64,000 bases of DNA from Candidatus Poribacteria bacterium (GCA_003635195.1 PYIY01000067.1:20227-84226), one strand, 5' to 3'. Shown: positions 1 to 8,446, numbered from the stretch's first letter. A program made the numbers and translations. The notes: a model not told the origin generated them from the letters alone.

Positions 1-536
1 CCGCGCCCTCGCCACTCCGCACCGTGTGCTTGGGCACAATCCTCAACAATCCCAAGGTTATGCCGATTCGCAATGTCAACAAGCGCGTCCAAATCTGCGG
101 GATAGCCTGCGATATGGACCGGTAAAATGACTTTGGTCTTTTCGGTAATCGCGGCTTCGACTTTAGACACATCCAACAGAAAACTATCGGGAGCAGTATC
201 GACGAAAACTGGAACAGCGTGTGTCATCAGAATCGCAACGACTGTCGCTTGGAAGGTATAGGGTGTCGTGATAACTTCGTCGCCAGGACAAACACCCGCG
301 GCTTTCAGGGCAATATAGAGTGCCGAGGTGCCGCTATTGACACAAACGCCGTAGTTCGCACCTTGGAATTCAGCGAACTGTTGTGCAAATTCTGGAACCC
401 TCGGTCCACCAACACCCCACTGCTTACTGTTATAGATAGTTTCAAATGCTTCAAGATCCGCTGTATCAAGTGTGGGCCACGCCGGAAAACCGTCAGTTCG
501 GACAGGTTCGCCGCCATTTATTGCCAAAGTTGCCAT
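1..536 (-). CDS. DegT/DnrJ/EryC1-family PLP aminotransferase (3' end outside window)
   Basis: This is the N-terminal part (178 codons) of a pyridoxal-phosphate sugar aminotransferase or dehydratase of the DegT/DnrJ/EryC1/StrS type. It begins MATLAINGGEPVRT, followed by the family motifs VNSGTSALYIALKAAG, PGDEVITTPYTF and VEDCAQAHGA; the last holds the Asp that contacts the PLP ring nitrogen. The catalytic Lys lies beyond the window edge. The ATG is supported by a strong AAGGAGG eight bases upstream. It is the last visible gene of a minus-strand run and lies 21 bases after the DUF402 gene. Family members transaminate keto sugars for surface glycans or antibiotics, and the substrate here cannot be told. 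Confidence 0.9.
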   Translation of the reverse strand, partial: MATLAINGGEPVRTDGFPAWPTLDTADLEAFETIYNSKQWGVGGPRVPEFAQQFAEFQGANYGVCVNSGTSALYIALKAAGVCPGDEVITTPYTFQATVVAILMTHAVPVFVDTAPDSFLLDVSKVEAAITEKTKVILPVHIAGYPADLDALVDIANRHNLGIVEDCAQAHGAEWRGR

Positions 537-557
537 CTGCTCATCCTCCTTCAATTC

Positions 558-1112
558 CTAAGGTAACCGTTCCACATAATCCCGTAAATCTATAAACTTC
601 ATCCTACTAATAACTTCTTGTACCTGATGCTCTAAAGCCCCTGATTCTACTCCAGCAATTAATGCTGTCAGAACATCTCGCGCTTTTCTTTCTAATTCGG
701 CATCAATCGCGCTATTTTGAACGGCTTCTTCAAATTCGTCTTCATCCTGAATTTCATAAGTGCCATCCGGGTTTACCCAAAGATCTAAGAACAGATCGGT
801 TATTTCAAAACACTCAAGTTTTCCTGCCGCATCTACACGCCGCTTGACGGGTTTCAGAACATCACAATAATAGCCTGTCCACTCATTATCCAGATTATAA
901 ACTTTGCCGACATCATACCAAAGCCCTGTAAACACAAACCAGACTGCAGCGAAGTTATCCGCTAAAACTGTCTCGCCGTTTTGCACTATCGGTGAGGACG
1001 GTTTGACCCGTTGAGACGTGACAATCACATCGTCGTCCAGATAAAGCAGCTCCTGTTGGAAGTGGTTCACCCGGTCCGGGGGTCTTTTATAAGTAAGCGT
1101 TACAGTCTCCAT
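558..1112 (-). CDS. DUF402 domain protein
   Basis: This 184-residue soluble protein resembles the DUF402 family, which includes nucleoside di/triphosphate phosphatases and FomD-type nucleotide hydrolases. Supporting features are a conserved W-Y-D-V-G-K-V-Y-N-L stretch, an acidic D-L-F-L-D-L-W-V segment and an acidic DEDEFEEA region, consistent with divalent-metal-dependent phosphate hydrolysis. No signal peptide or membrane segment is seen. It lies 15 bases downstream of the homocysteine methyltransferase gene and 21 bases upstream of the aminotransferase gene, so it is probably co-transcribed with both. The family assignment is fairly secure; the substrate is unknown. Confidence 0.75.
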   Translation of the reverse strand: METVTLTYKRPPDRVNHFQQELLYLDDDVIVTSQRVKPSSPIVQNGETVLADNFAAVWFVFTGLWYDVGKVYNLDNEWTGYYCDVLKPVKRRVDAAGKLECFEITDLFLDLWVNPDGTYEIQDEDEFEEAVQNSAIDAELERKARDVLTALIAGVESGALEHQVQEVISRMKFIDLRDYVERLP

Positions 1113-1127
1113 TTTTCTAATTTCCTT

Positions 1128-2147
1128 TTATCCGTTGTCTTGTACTGAACGGTAGGACGCAATTGCCTCACGGAAGGCTTTAATATGTTTCGGTGTTGTC
1201 CCGCAACAACCACCGATTAAGTAGGCACCGGTTTCAATAAGTTCGGGCACGTGACTTGCCATTTCTGATGGTGTTTGCGTATAGACAGTTTTGTGGTTTT
1301 CGTCAAGTTTTGGCATGCCAGCATTCGGATATGCCATCATCCGCTTCCCATCAATTCCGGTTTCAGCGAGTGCTGTACCGAGCTGCTGGATACCTGCAAT
1401 CGCATAAGGCATCCCTGTGTGTTCATCACGTCTGGATTCAGCACCGCAGTTCACACCGATGATACTCACAGCATCTAACAACGAACCATCTCTTGAAAAC
1501 TCATCGGATATGAGGATTTCAAGCAGATCAGCAGGCGAGTTCCCCCAGTCTGTCCGATAAACGATATTACCTGTCCGCCGTTCCTTTGTCCATTTGTACG
1601 TCAAATTTACTGCAATAGGGATTCCTGTCTCACGTGCGACATCTACAGCGATCGCTGCCTCTTTTGCTGAGAACATCGTCTCGAGGCAGAGAAAATCCAC
1701 ACCCTCTTCTGCGAGTGTATGGATCACTAATTTATGTGCTTCTCTCGCGTCCGCATTTGGAATCCCGAAAGTCGTATCTCCACTATCGGCTTCTATTGCG
1801 CCGGGGGATGGTCCAACGGAACCTGCAATATATACATCTTTTCCACTCTGCTGGACAGCCGTTTTTGCGTGTTGGACAGCGAGCCGCGTCAGACGTTGTG
1901 CATCTGACATATCTTGCCCCGCCATTTCCAAATGGAGTGGAGATGCCACAAACGTATTTGTTCCAATTGCCTCAGCACCTGCATTGATATAATCTGAATG
2001 GATGTCAACAACCGTAGCAGGATGCAATTCATTGGCGAGTGCACTGTTCGTGAGTTCTATATCGCGAGCAAATAGCTGCGAACCAAACCCGCCATCGTAC
2101 AGGAGAGGTTTAGCCAATTTTAATCTTTCTTGAAAAGATACCTTCAC
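1128..2147 (-). CDS. Homocysteine S-methyltransferase domain protein
   Basis: This 339-residue stand-alone homocysteine methyltransferase belongs to the family of the MetH N-terminal module, BHMT and MmuM. It has the barrel start YDGGFGSQL and the zinc-binding cysteines: one in IIGVNCGAE and the pair in IGGCCGTTPKHI (about residues 314-315). It should bind homocysteine as a zinc thiolate and accept a methyl group to form methionine. The start is GTG, with a purine-rich GGAAAGAG upstream. It sits 32 bases downstream of the RACo-like gene, which follows a corrinoid-protein gene, so the methyl donor is plausibly methyl-corrinoid rather than betaine. The MetH folate and B12 domains are absent from this chain. 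Confidence 0.88.
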   Translation of the reverse strand: MKVSFQERLKLAKPLLYDGGFGSQLFARDIELTNSALANELHPATVVDIHSDYINAGAEAIGTNTFVASPLHLEMAGQDMSDAQRLTRLAVQHAKTAVQQSGKDVYIAGSVGPSPGAIEADSGDTTFGIPNADAREAHKLVIHTLAEEGVDFLCLETMFSAKEAAIAVDVARETGIPIAVNLTYKWTKERRTGNIVYRTDWGNSPADLLEILISDEFSRDGSLLDAVSIIGVNCGAESRRDEHTGMPYAIAGIQQLGTALAETGIDGKRMMAYPNAGMPKLDENHKTVYTQTPSEMASHVPELIETGAYLIGGCCGTTPKHIKAFREAIASYRSVQDNG

Positions 2148-2179
2148 TTGTTTTCTCTTTCCGTTTTTCTGTAGTTACA

Positions 2180-4072
2180 TTACATAAGCGTTGCTGGCAT
2201 AGACTTGAACTGACAACCTTCCACGAAGATATCAAAGAAATCCGGCGTGGTCTCCAATTCAATATGTTCAATATTGTTAACAAACGCTTCAATCTCTGCG
2301 CGTTTTTTCTCAGAAAGCAGGACAGTTGTCGCACCTGCTACTGCAGCGTTGCCGATTTTGACTATCTTTTCCTCTGGAACAGGCGCGAGAAACCCAATTT
2401 CAATTGCATCCTGTAAGTTAACGTAATTGGCAAAACCGCCTGCCAAAAAAAGTTTTGTGATGTTTTCAGGGGCACAATCGAAATGTCGTAGGACAATATA
2501 CTGGCCGCAGTAATTGGCTGCCTTTGCTTGCGCAAGATTACTCGCATCCTCGCGTGAGAAGGTGATACCGTGTTCCGGCAAAAGTGGCATAATACGTTGC
2601 TTCCGTTCTGCAAAAACGCCTTTCGGACTCATCTGATCGTTCCGTCGCAACTCCGCGAGGAGTGAAATCAGTCCGGAACCACATAGACCCTGCGGTGTCT
2701 CTTCATCAATCGTCCTATAATTGAATTCGCTGCCGTTCCATTTCACAGACTCAATCGCACCTGGGTAAGCAGGCATCCCGTATTCAATACCGCCACCTTC
2801 AAATGCTGGACCGGCAGGACACGATGCAGCTACCATCCGGTTTGCGTTTCCAACGACCACCTCTGTGTTCGTGCCGACATCAACCAACATGATGACTTTA
2901 TCCTGTGAGGCGATGTCAATTGCGACTAAATCCGCGGCGACATCTGCGCCGACATGGCTGGCAATCAACGGCAGGCTATACACCATCGCTTTCGGATTCG
3001 CACGGATTCCCAAACGGCGCGTCTTTTCCGTAAGCGAAGTGGTTGAACGGATGCCGTCCCGATATTCATGTTCAATCACGGATTTATAGGGTTTTTGTCC
3101 GATGCTTTGGACATCCTGCTTGAAGAAAATATCGCGCATTGTTGTGTTCCCGACAACGACGACTTCATATATTTCCTGTCGGACGAAGTTGTGTCGGTCA
3201 CACATCTCCATGATCTCACTGTTTAATGCGGCGATGAGCGAGCGGCGCAGTTCACCCTGAAATTCACCGTCATAAGTAATGCGGTTCATGACATCGCTGC
3301 CACCAAAACGCTGCGGGTTTTCAAAGGAACTGACGGAAACCGTTTTTCCGCTCTCCAAATCCACCAAATTCGCTACGACTGTTGTCGTCCCGATGTCTAT
3401 CGCTAACCCATAGAGATGTCCGCGGTAACGGTCAATAGGTTCGTCATTGTAATAGACAACGTCATCACTATGGGTGACCCGTGGATTGAGTTCCGGTGCT
3501 TCATCGTCATTTGTAACGGTGTGTGTTAGGATCTTCGGTGTGCGTCGGAGCGGGGTGAACTCGATGTCTTTATCAACATCAAGCACGACGGCTTGGCAGG
3601 CGAGCCGGTAGTTATCTCGCAGGAAGGCTTCGGCTTCACTCGGTGGTTGGAGACTGTCCATGCCGCGTTTAATCTCAACGATGCATTCGTGGCACTGTCC
3701 GGTTCGGAAGCAAGAGGTGGGAACTTGAACAGCCAAGTCATCGGCGTAATCAAAAACAGTTTTTCCGGGCGTGAGTTGGTAGACCTTTCCGTCGCATGTG
3801 ATTGTGCCTTGTGATTCCACCGTTTGATCGGGTGCGTCAGTTTCCCAAGCACTACGATAATCTAATTTATCGTCTCCGACACAGAGAAGTCCCGTCCCTT
3901 CGTCGATTTTCCGTTGGTTTCGACAGCCAAACTTCGCTGTGCAGTGATCAAAACGGTTTTTGTAGGGACACCGATACGTCGCTTGTTCATCGGCGTGGAC
4001 GACCAATCCTTCAAAGATCTGTGTAATTTTATTGAGGCGTTTCTCGTATTCGGCTTTGTCTATTTTTTTCAT
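2180..4072 (-). CDS. RACo-like reductive activator of corrinoid proteins (2Fe-2S + ASKHA, DUF4445)
   Basis: This 630-residue protein matches the RACo/RamA-like family, which uses ATP hydrolysis to rescue inactive Co(II) corrinoid to Co(I). The N-terminal region carries four cysteines (about 35, 44, 50, 64). It is followed by a ferredoxin-like domain with C121-x5-C127-x2-C130 and C159, the spacing typical of RACo [2Fe-2S] sites. The rest is an ASKHA ATPase-like domain with the phosphate loop AIDIGTTTVVANL near residue 225 and a second loop MLVDVGTNTEVVV. Its neighbours are a corrinoid protein upstream and a homocysteine methyltransferase downstream, which fits the role. The extra N-terminal Cys cluster may bind another metal centre (inference). 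Confidence 0.88.
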   Translation of the reverse strand: MKKIDKAEYEKRLNKITQIFEGLVVHADEQATYRCPYKNRFDHCTAKFGCRNQRKIDEGTGLLCVGDDKLDYRSAWETDAPDQTVESQGTITCDGKVYQLTPGKTVFDYADDLAVQVPTSCFRTGQCHECIVEIKRGMDSLQPPSEAEAFLRDNYRLACQAVVLDVDKDIEFTPLRRTPKILTHTVTNDDEAPELNPRVTHSDDVVYYNDEPIDRYRGHLYGLAIDIGTTTVVANLVDLESGKTVSVSSFENPQRFGGSDVMNRITYDGEFQGELRRSLIAALNSEIMEMCDRHNFVRQEIYEVVVVGNTTMRDIFFKQDVQSIGQKPYKSVIEHEYRDGIRSTTSLTEKTRRLGIRANPKAMVYSLPLIASHVGADVAADLVAIDIASQDKVIMLVDVGTNTEVVVGNANRMVAASCPAGPAFEGGGIEYGMPAYPGAIESVKWNGSEFNYRTIDEETPQGLCGSGLISLLAELRRNDQMSPKGVFAERKQRIMPLLPEHGITFSREDASNLAQAKAANYCGQYIVLRHFDCAPENITKLFLAGGFANYVNLQDAIEIGFLAPVPEEKIVKIGNAAVAGATTVLLSEKKRAEIEAFVNNIEHIELETTPDFFDIFVEGCQFKSMPATLM

Positions 4073-4077
4073 CTAAC

Positions 4078-4192
4078 AGTTTTTAGTTATAAGTTATAAG
4101 TTATAAGTTAAAGAGGGTATCGGGCAATCGAACACTGTTTGGTAATCCCAACGACTCTTAACTTATAACCAACAACTATTAACTATTAACTC
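4078..4192. repeat. Intergenic element with TTATAAG/CTTATAA inverted ends
   Basis: The gap between the corrinoid and RACo genes is filled by a short element. One side has tandem GTTATAA units (about 4086-4110). The other side has the inverted counterpart CTTATAAC plus AACTATTAAC (about 4158-4190). The core between them contains TTTGGTAATC. A similarly built stretch lies at 39043-39211, where the core contains GGTTACCAAAA in the opposite orientation. This looks like a small non-autonomous dispersed repeat, but only by visual similarity. Confidence 0.4.
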
Positions 4193-4193
4193 C

Positions 4194-4952
4194 TTACCAT
4201 TCTTCGTCTGGTGCTTCAAGGAACTGTTTTGCGAGTGCGACACATGCGAGCGCATCCTTCCCGTATCCATCAGCCCCCATGTCGTCTGCGAAGGTCTGCG
4301 TGACTGGCGCGCCGCCGACCATAATCTTTACCTCTTCCCGCAGGTCCTCATCAATGAAGGCATCAATGGTTTTTCCCATGTTCGGCATTGTTGTCGTCAG
4401 GAGTGCTGACATCCCCAAAATTGGTGCTTCATACTCCTCAACAGCCTCAATGAATTCATCTTCAGAAGTGTCAACACCGAGATCGTGTACCACGAAACCT
4501 GCGCCGCGTAACATCATAATACAGAGATTTTTGCCGATGTCATGCAGGTCGCCTTTGACGGTTCCCATAATCACTGTACCAATCGGTTCAATCCCAGAAT
4601 CCGAGAGAATCGGTTCGATATGTACCATTCCTGCTTTCATTGCGCGGGCACATGCAAGAACTTCTGGCACGAAGATGAAGTTTTCTCGGAACTTGATGCC
4701 GACGATGCCCATTCCTGCGATGAGCCCGTCATCCATAATCTCTAACGCTTCTGTGCCGTTTTCCAGGGCTGCTTCGGTCAATTCATCGACAGTGTGATGG
4801 TCGCCGTCGATAAGCGCAGCAGCGATGTCTTGCATAGCCGGTGTCGCTTGCGCGAACGTATCAATGGTAAGTGCTATCTCATCAGGCTCTTCCAAGAATT
4901 CTTCAATTTCTTCTCGGATAAATTCATTTGCGATGTCGTTAATAGATGCCAC
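4194..4952 (-). CDS. Corrinoid (B12-binding) methyltransfer protein, MtaC/MtbC type
   Basis: This is a 252-residue corrinoid shuttle protein. An N-terminal helical cap domain (about 30-110) precedes a Rossmann-like B12 domain with the base-off signature D-L-H-D-I-G (His about 137, the lower cobalt ligand), followed by the GMSALLTTTM and GGAPVT motifs. I chose the GTG start at 4952 because GAGGAGG (4964-4970) lies 11 bases upstream. The longer reading frame to 4991 would put this site inside the coding region. It is followed by RACo-like and homocysteine methyltransferase genes. It should receive a methyl group from a substrate-specific methyltransferase, but no MttB/MtaB/MtgB-like gene is adjacent. 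Confidence 0.9.
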   Translation of the reverse strand: MASINDIANEFIREEIEEFLEEPDEIALTIDTFAQATPAMQDIAAALIDGDHHTVDELTEAALENGTEALEIMDDGLIAGMGIVGIKFRENFIFVPEVLACARAMKAGMVHIEPILSDSGIEPIGTVIMGTVKGDLHDIGKNLCIMMLRGAGFVVHDLGVDTSEDEFIEAVEEYEAPILGMSALLTTTMPNMGKTIDAFIDEDLREEVKIMVGGAPVTQTFADDMGADGYGKDALACVALAKQFLEAPDEEW

Positions 4953-5074
4953 TATCTCGAATTCCTCCTCGAAAATAGAATGATACCACACACATGGAAA
5001 AATGGCAAATGAATTTCACGTTCAAATAGAGGTGTCCAGTTATCGGTTATCACAGGACTTACACAAATTGGATA

Positions 5075-5095
5075 GGCGCGCTTTGGGAGCGCGCC
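5075..5095. other. GC-rich hairpin between TRAP gene and corrinoid gene
   Basis: A perfect 7-bp inverted repeat, GGCGCGC and GCGCGCC with a seven-base loop, lies 38 bases downstream of the TRAP binding-protein stop codon. No T-run follows on the minus strand, so it is not a classical intrinsic terminator. It may be an mRNA 3'-end stabiliser or part of the repeat that begins at 5054 (AGGACTTACACAAAT). It is the only clear structure in the 180 bases between the two genes. Confidence 0.45.
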
Positions 5096-5133
5096 ATCTG
5101 AGAAAGGTTGCTAACGTATTGCGTCGGTTTCAT

Positions 5134-6195
5134 CTATTTGCTTTTTCGGTACTCTTCTAAGAGAGCGTTAATCTTGTCAAGAAAGGCTTGTGAGTAAATC
5201 TCACCGACGAGTGCTTTATGGGTTTCTATGGCAATAGTATCCCACGCTTCTTTCGATGCCTCTTCAAATTCAACTATCTGAATGCCCGCTTTCTTTTGGA
5301 GTGCCTCAAGTGCCCTTTCGTTGTCTTTGCGAATCTTCTGGATGAGATCATCCTGATACGCGTCCGCGGTTTCACGCAAAACTTTTTGCTGTTCCGCTGT
5401 CAGCTGATCAAATTTCTCCTTTGTTATAACACTCGCGCCTACGCCAACATTAACAGGTAGGTCTGTCATGTATTTGAATTGATTATACCATTGGAGTGCG
5501 ACAGTGACATAAGGAGACGCAGCTAAGGTATTAAGCCGCCCTGAGTAGAGCGAAGATAAGACCTGTGTTACTTCTCCCGGTACAGTTGCGATCTCGGCGT
5601 TTTTGTAGAATGTGAGCGCAATTTTGTCGGTCGGACGCGCCCACATCTTGACACTTGGCGACTGAAGATCGGCAATGGTACGGATGGGTTGATTGCTGAA
5701 AAGATAATAATATCCGATGTCCCCCATACCGAGCAGGATATACCCGGCTTCCTTAAAGGCTTTGTCAAGGTCCTCCCGAAGGTAGTCCCGAACGTAATCA
5801 AGCTCTTCGTATGTCTTGAACAACCGAGGCAGTTGAAAAATTAAAACCTCTTCCTGTATCTCACCGAGTCCAGTGGCTGTCATAGCGCCTGCGTGAAGCA
5901 GCCCCGCTCGCATCTTACGGATGACATCAAGCTCGTCTCCTTGGACCCCGTTTGGATAGATGCGGAGTTGGAGGTCACCACCCGTTTTGGAGCGAATTTC
6001 TTTACCCATCGCCTCAAAATTATTCATCCATGTTGAACCCTTCGGTGCGAGGGTTGCGAACTTAACGGATTCCGCTGCAAGATGCGTGACTGGTAAACAT
6101 AACATTCCTAAAACCAGTAGAAACACGCATGTGAATTTAAGGTAGTCGAGGTTGAAAACCCCTCCTACAGGGTTTGTCTTTTTTCGTGTCATCAT
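5134..6195 (-). CDS. TRAP transporter substrate-binding protein, DctP/TatP family
   Basis: This 353-residue exported protein is a periplasmic extracytoplasmic receptor of a TRAP transporter. It has a hydrophobic signal segment (about residues 21-41), then the DctP-like start VKFATLAPKGSTWMNNFEAM. The central MWARPTDKIALTFYKNA region includes the Arg that binds the substrate carboxylate in the family. The gene overlaps the upstream TatT-type lipoprotein gene by four bases (ATGA), so the two are translationally coupled. The DctQ and DctM membrane subunits expected next to them are missing; the following genes belong to corrinoid chemistry. The ligand is unknown but probably an organic acid. Confidence 0.9.
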   Translation of the reverse strand: MMTRKKTNPVGGVFNLDYLKFTCVFLLVLGMLCLPVTHLAAESVKFATLAPKGSTWMNNFEAMGKEIRSKTGGDLQLRIYPNGVQGDELDVIRKMRAGLLHAGAMTATGLGEIQEEVLIFQLPRLFKTYEELDYVRDYLREDLDKAFKEAGYILLGMGDIGYYYLFSNQPIRTIADLQSPSVKMWARPTDKIALTFYKNAEIATVPGEVTQVLSSLYSGRLNTLAASPYVTVALQWYNQFKYMTDLPVNVGVGASVITKEKFDQLTAEQQKVLRETADAYQDDLIQKIRKDNERALEALQKKAGIQIVEFEEASKEAWDTIAIETHKALVGEIYSQAFLDKINALLEEYRKSK

Positions 6196-7100
6196 TCAGA
6201 ATCTCCTTCCTCCAGTTCTGGATCAAAAAGTATATCAGCCTGAGCAAGCCAGCGTTTGGCGCGCGATTTTGCGAGCGATGTCGCAGCCTCCTCCCCTGGA
6301 TAAATATCCTGCGGTGCGTCAATAACTTCTTGTAACGCTTGCTTGTAGAGTTTTACGTCCTGTTTAGGATAGGCGTAATATCGTGCGAGATAGAATTTAC
6401 TCATCAGGAACTTGCCATCATTAAGTTTATCGACAATATCAATGTGCTCCTTCGCTTTTTCTGGATCACCGCCGATTGCTGGCGATCGATCCCCGTAATA
6501 GACAGCATAGAAAAGATGAGCACTGCCGAAGTAGAAAGTTTCGTCCAATTCAAGCACACGCCCCATCATTAACTCGACCCGCGCGAGGTCAATAACTTGC
6601 ATCGGGTCATCTTTCTGGAGGCTGATCCCACGTCCCATGGCGTAAGCCGCCCAAAAGAGGGGTTCAACCTGTTTTTTCTTGAGTTTCTGGAGTGCCTTTT
6701 CAAACGCATTGAGATCAACAGTTCTTGGTTGCTCAAAGGTTTTATCGGATTTCGCGAGTGCCTTAAAGGCGTATTCTTCAGCGCGGACATAGTGTCCGAT
6801 TGCCTGTGAACGCATTTCGTCCGCTGTCTCTGAGTCTCCAGCGATTTCTGCGTCTTCCATCTTATCTTCCAAAAAACCGCTGTAAGATGAATGCGCGCGT
6901 GCAGTCTTGACAATAAGTCCAGTATTTCCGGTCTTCGCTAAACCCTCAAGGGTTCCGAGGTTTTTGGCGAGGGTGGTTTCTACGACAACTAAGTTGCTCT
7001 CCTTTTGAATCCGAGATAGCTTGGCAAGACCACAGCCACTCAAGAATATAGGTAAGAGCAGCAATAACAACGTTTGGGTTCTAAAATATTTATGTATCAT
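6192..7100 (-). CDS. TRAP transporter TatT-component lipoprotein
   Basis: This is a 302-residue lipoprotein with signal peptide and lipobox L-S-G-C ending at about Cys 23. The remainder is helical and TPR-like, matching the TatT family first described as the partner of a DctP-type TRAP receptor in Treponema. In that system TatT forms a ring that binds TatP and is thought to pass hydrophobic ligands. The gene overlaps the DctP-type gene by four bases, which supports the pairing. The motif GRGISLQKDDPMQVIDLARVE with the following LDETFYFGSAHLF is typical of the family as I know it. A generic TPR lipoprotein is the alternative. Confidence 0.82.
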   Translation of the reverse strand: MIHKYFRTQTLLLLLLPIFLSGCGLAKLSRIQKESNLVVVETTLAKNLGTLEGLAKTGNTGLIVKTARAHSSYSGFLEDKMEDAEIAGDSETADEMRSQAIGHYVRAEEYAFKALAKSDKTFEQPRTVDLNAFEKALQKLKKKQVEPLFWAAYAMGRGISLQKDDPMQVIDLARVELMMGRVLELDETFYFGSAHLFYAVYYGDRSPAIGGDPEKAKEHIDIVDKLNDGKFLMSKFYLARYYAYPKQDVKLYKQALQEVIDAPQDIYPGEEAATSLAKSRAKRWLAQADILFDPELEEGDSE

Positions 7101-7129
7101 GATGAATTTACCTTATGGTTGAGTTGTTC

Positions 7130-7229
7130 AGGACTTACGTAAATTTAGCAGGTTAAACAAGATTTCTTGATTTCTAACCCCCTAAACTTCCCTTATCAAG
7201 GAGACTTACGAAGCAACTGTGTAAGTCCT
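7130..7229. repeat. Candidate 100-bp MITE with AGGACTTAC inverted ends
   Basis: The left end reads AGGACTTACGTA (7130-7141). The right end, read on the other strand, is AGGACTTACACA, giving imperfect inverted termini 100 bases apart. The core contains CCCCTAAAC and CCCTTATCAAGGA, also seen in variant form near 34139. Single copies of the terminal motif occur at 5054, 44702, 50360 and 53072. No transposase or clear target-site duplication is visible. Confidence 0.5.
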
Positions 7230-7333
7230 ATCGTTAATAGAGTTCATCCACAATTCTGGGTTAATTAATGGTAAAGGAAAAGCGGAATTTCCGTTAGGTG
7301 ATATTTTACATAATAATTTTTTCGGCTTGCAGG

Positions 7334-8428
7334 TTACGCTGAGAAAGGCAATTCTACAATTGTAGCATTAACTTGCCCATTTGAGGTCTCAATCTGAACG
7401 CGACTGCCTGCTTCTGTGACTGCGATCCGCACGTACCCCAAGGCGATCCGTTTTCCGAGTGTTGGTGCAAAAGCAGTACTCGTAATCCAACCGACCTCTT
7501 TTTCAGTGTTGAAGACCCGCGCGCCCGGACACACCTTGCAGTCGTCGTCGATTTCAACGCCGCGCAATAGGCGGTTCGGGTGTCCGCGATATTTCATCCG
7601 TGCGACAATCTCCTGTCCAATATAACAGCCCTTCTCAAAATCGATGGCGTATTCTAATTCTGCTTCAAGCGGGATAACAGCATCGGTTAATTCTGCGCCA
7701 TATCTGGGTATACCTGCCTCAATTCGCAGCGACTCAAGTGCATTCCAACCGACAGGTTGCACGTTAAATTGTGAGCCTTCAGTCATCAATGTTTTCCAAA
7801 GTGATACTAACGCTTCGGCAGCGGTATAAAGCATGTATCCGACTTCACCAGTAGTATCTGTCCGCACACAGACGATCGGGTGTTTAAAACGTTCATCTAC
7901 TTCACGAACACAGTTATGACGTTCTTGCAAAGCAGCGACATCACTCACGCCCAGGACGGATTGCATGAGTTCGGACGATTTAGGACCGTGGACAGCAATC
8001 GCGCCGGTTTCAGCAGTTAAATCAGAGAGTTCAACATCATCAGCGATGATGTACTTATCCAGTTCACTGAAGAGATTTTCTGCGGTTTCAGGGGCAGCGT
8101 CAATAGTGATTGCGTCTTCAAGGACATAGATATTTAAATCGGCGATAATTTTGCCGCGATGCGTTAAGAGCATGGCGTACGTACCTTGGCCCGTCGTGAG
8201 ACTTTCAACATCGTTAGAGATGATGCGGTGTAAAAATTTTGCGCGATCATCGCCAGTGAGTTGGTACCTGCTTCGGTAAGATAGATCAGCAATACCGCCC
8301 CTGTTTCGTACGGCGTGATGTTCGGAAACAGTATCGGTGAACTGGACAGCGATATTCCAACCTTCGTGTCTTTCGGCGAAAGTCGCGCCGAGTTGTTCAT
8401 GAATGTGATGCAATGGTGTTGTTTTCAT
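7334..8428 (-). CDS. ygfZ: YgfZ/GcvT-like folate-binding protein
   Basis: This 364-residue protein has the GcvT fold and carries the YgfZ signature K-G-C-Y-I-G-Q-E, which separates the Fe-S cluster maintenance and tRNA-modification protein YgfZ from the true glycine-cleavage T protein. The start region RNRGGIADLSYRSRYQLTGDDRAKFLHRIISNDV is typical of this superfamily. YgfZ binds tetrahydrofolate and supports enzymes such as MiaB. The gene lies 18 bases after the giant Omp85-like gene and is probably co-transcribed with it, although no functional link is obvious. No other glycine-cleavage genes are nearby, which also argues against GcvT. Confidence 0.85.
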   Translation of the reverse strand: MKTTPLHHIHEQLGATFAERHEGWNIAVQFTDTVSEHHAVRNRGGIADLSYRSRYQLTGDDRAKFLHRIISNDVESLTTGQGTYAMLLTHRGKIIADLNIYVLEDAITIDAAPETAENLFSELDKYIIADDVELSDLTAETGAIAVHGPKSSELMQSVLGVSDVAALQERHNCVREVDERFKHPIVCVRTDTTGEVGYMLYTAAEALVSLWKTLMTEGSQFNVQPVGWNALESLRIEAGIPRYGAELTDAVIPLEAELEYAIDFEKGCYIGQEIVARMKYRGHPNRLLRGVEIDDDCKVCPGARVFNTEKEVGWITSTAFAPTLGKRIALGYVRIAVTEAGSRVQIETSNGQVNATIVELPFSA

Positions 8429-8446
8429 GGCATTGTCAGTTATCTC

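Noticed and set aside
7334..8428. Glycine cleavage T protein (GcvT)
   Set aside because: The K-G-C-Y-I-G-Q-E signature and absence of other glycine-cleavage genes favour YgfZ.
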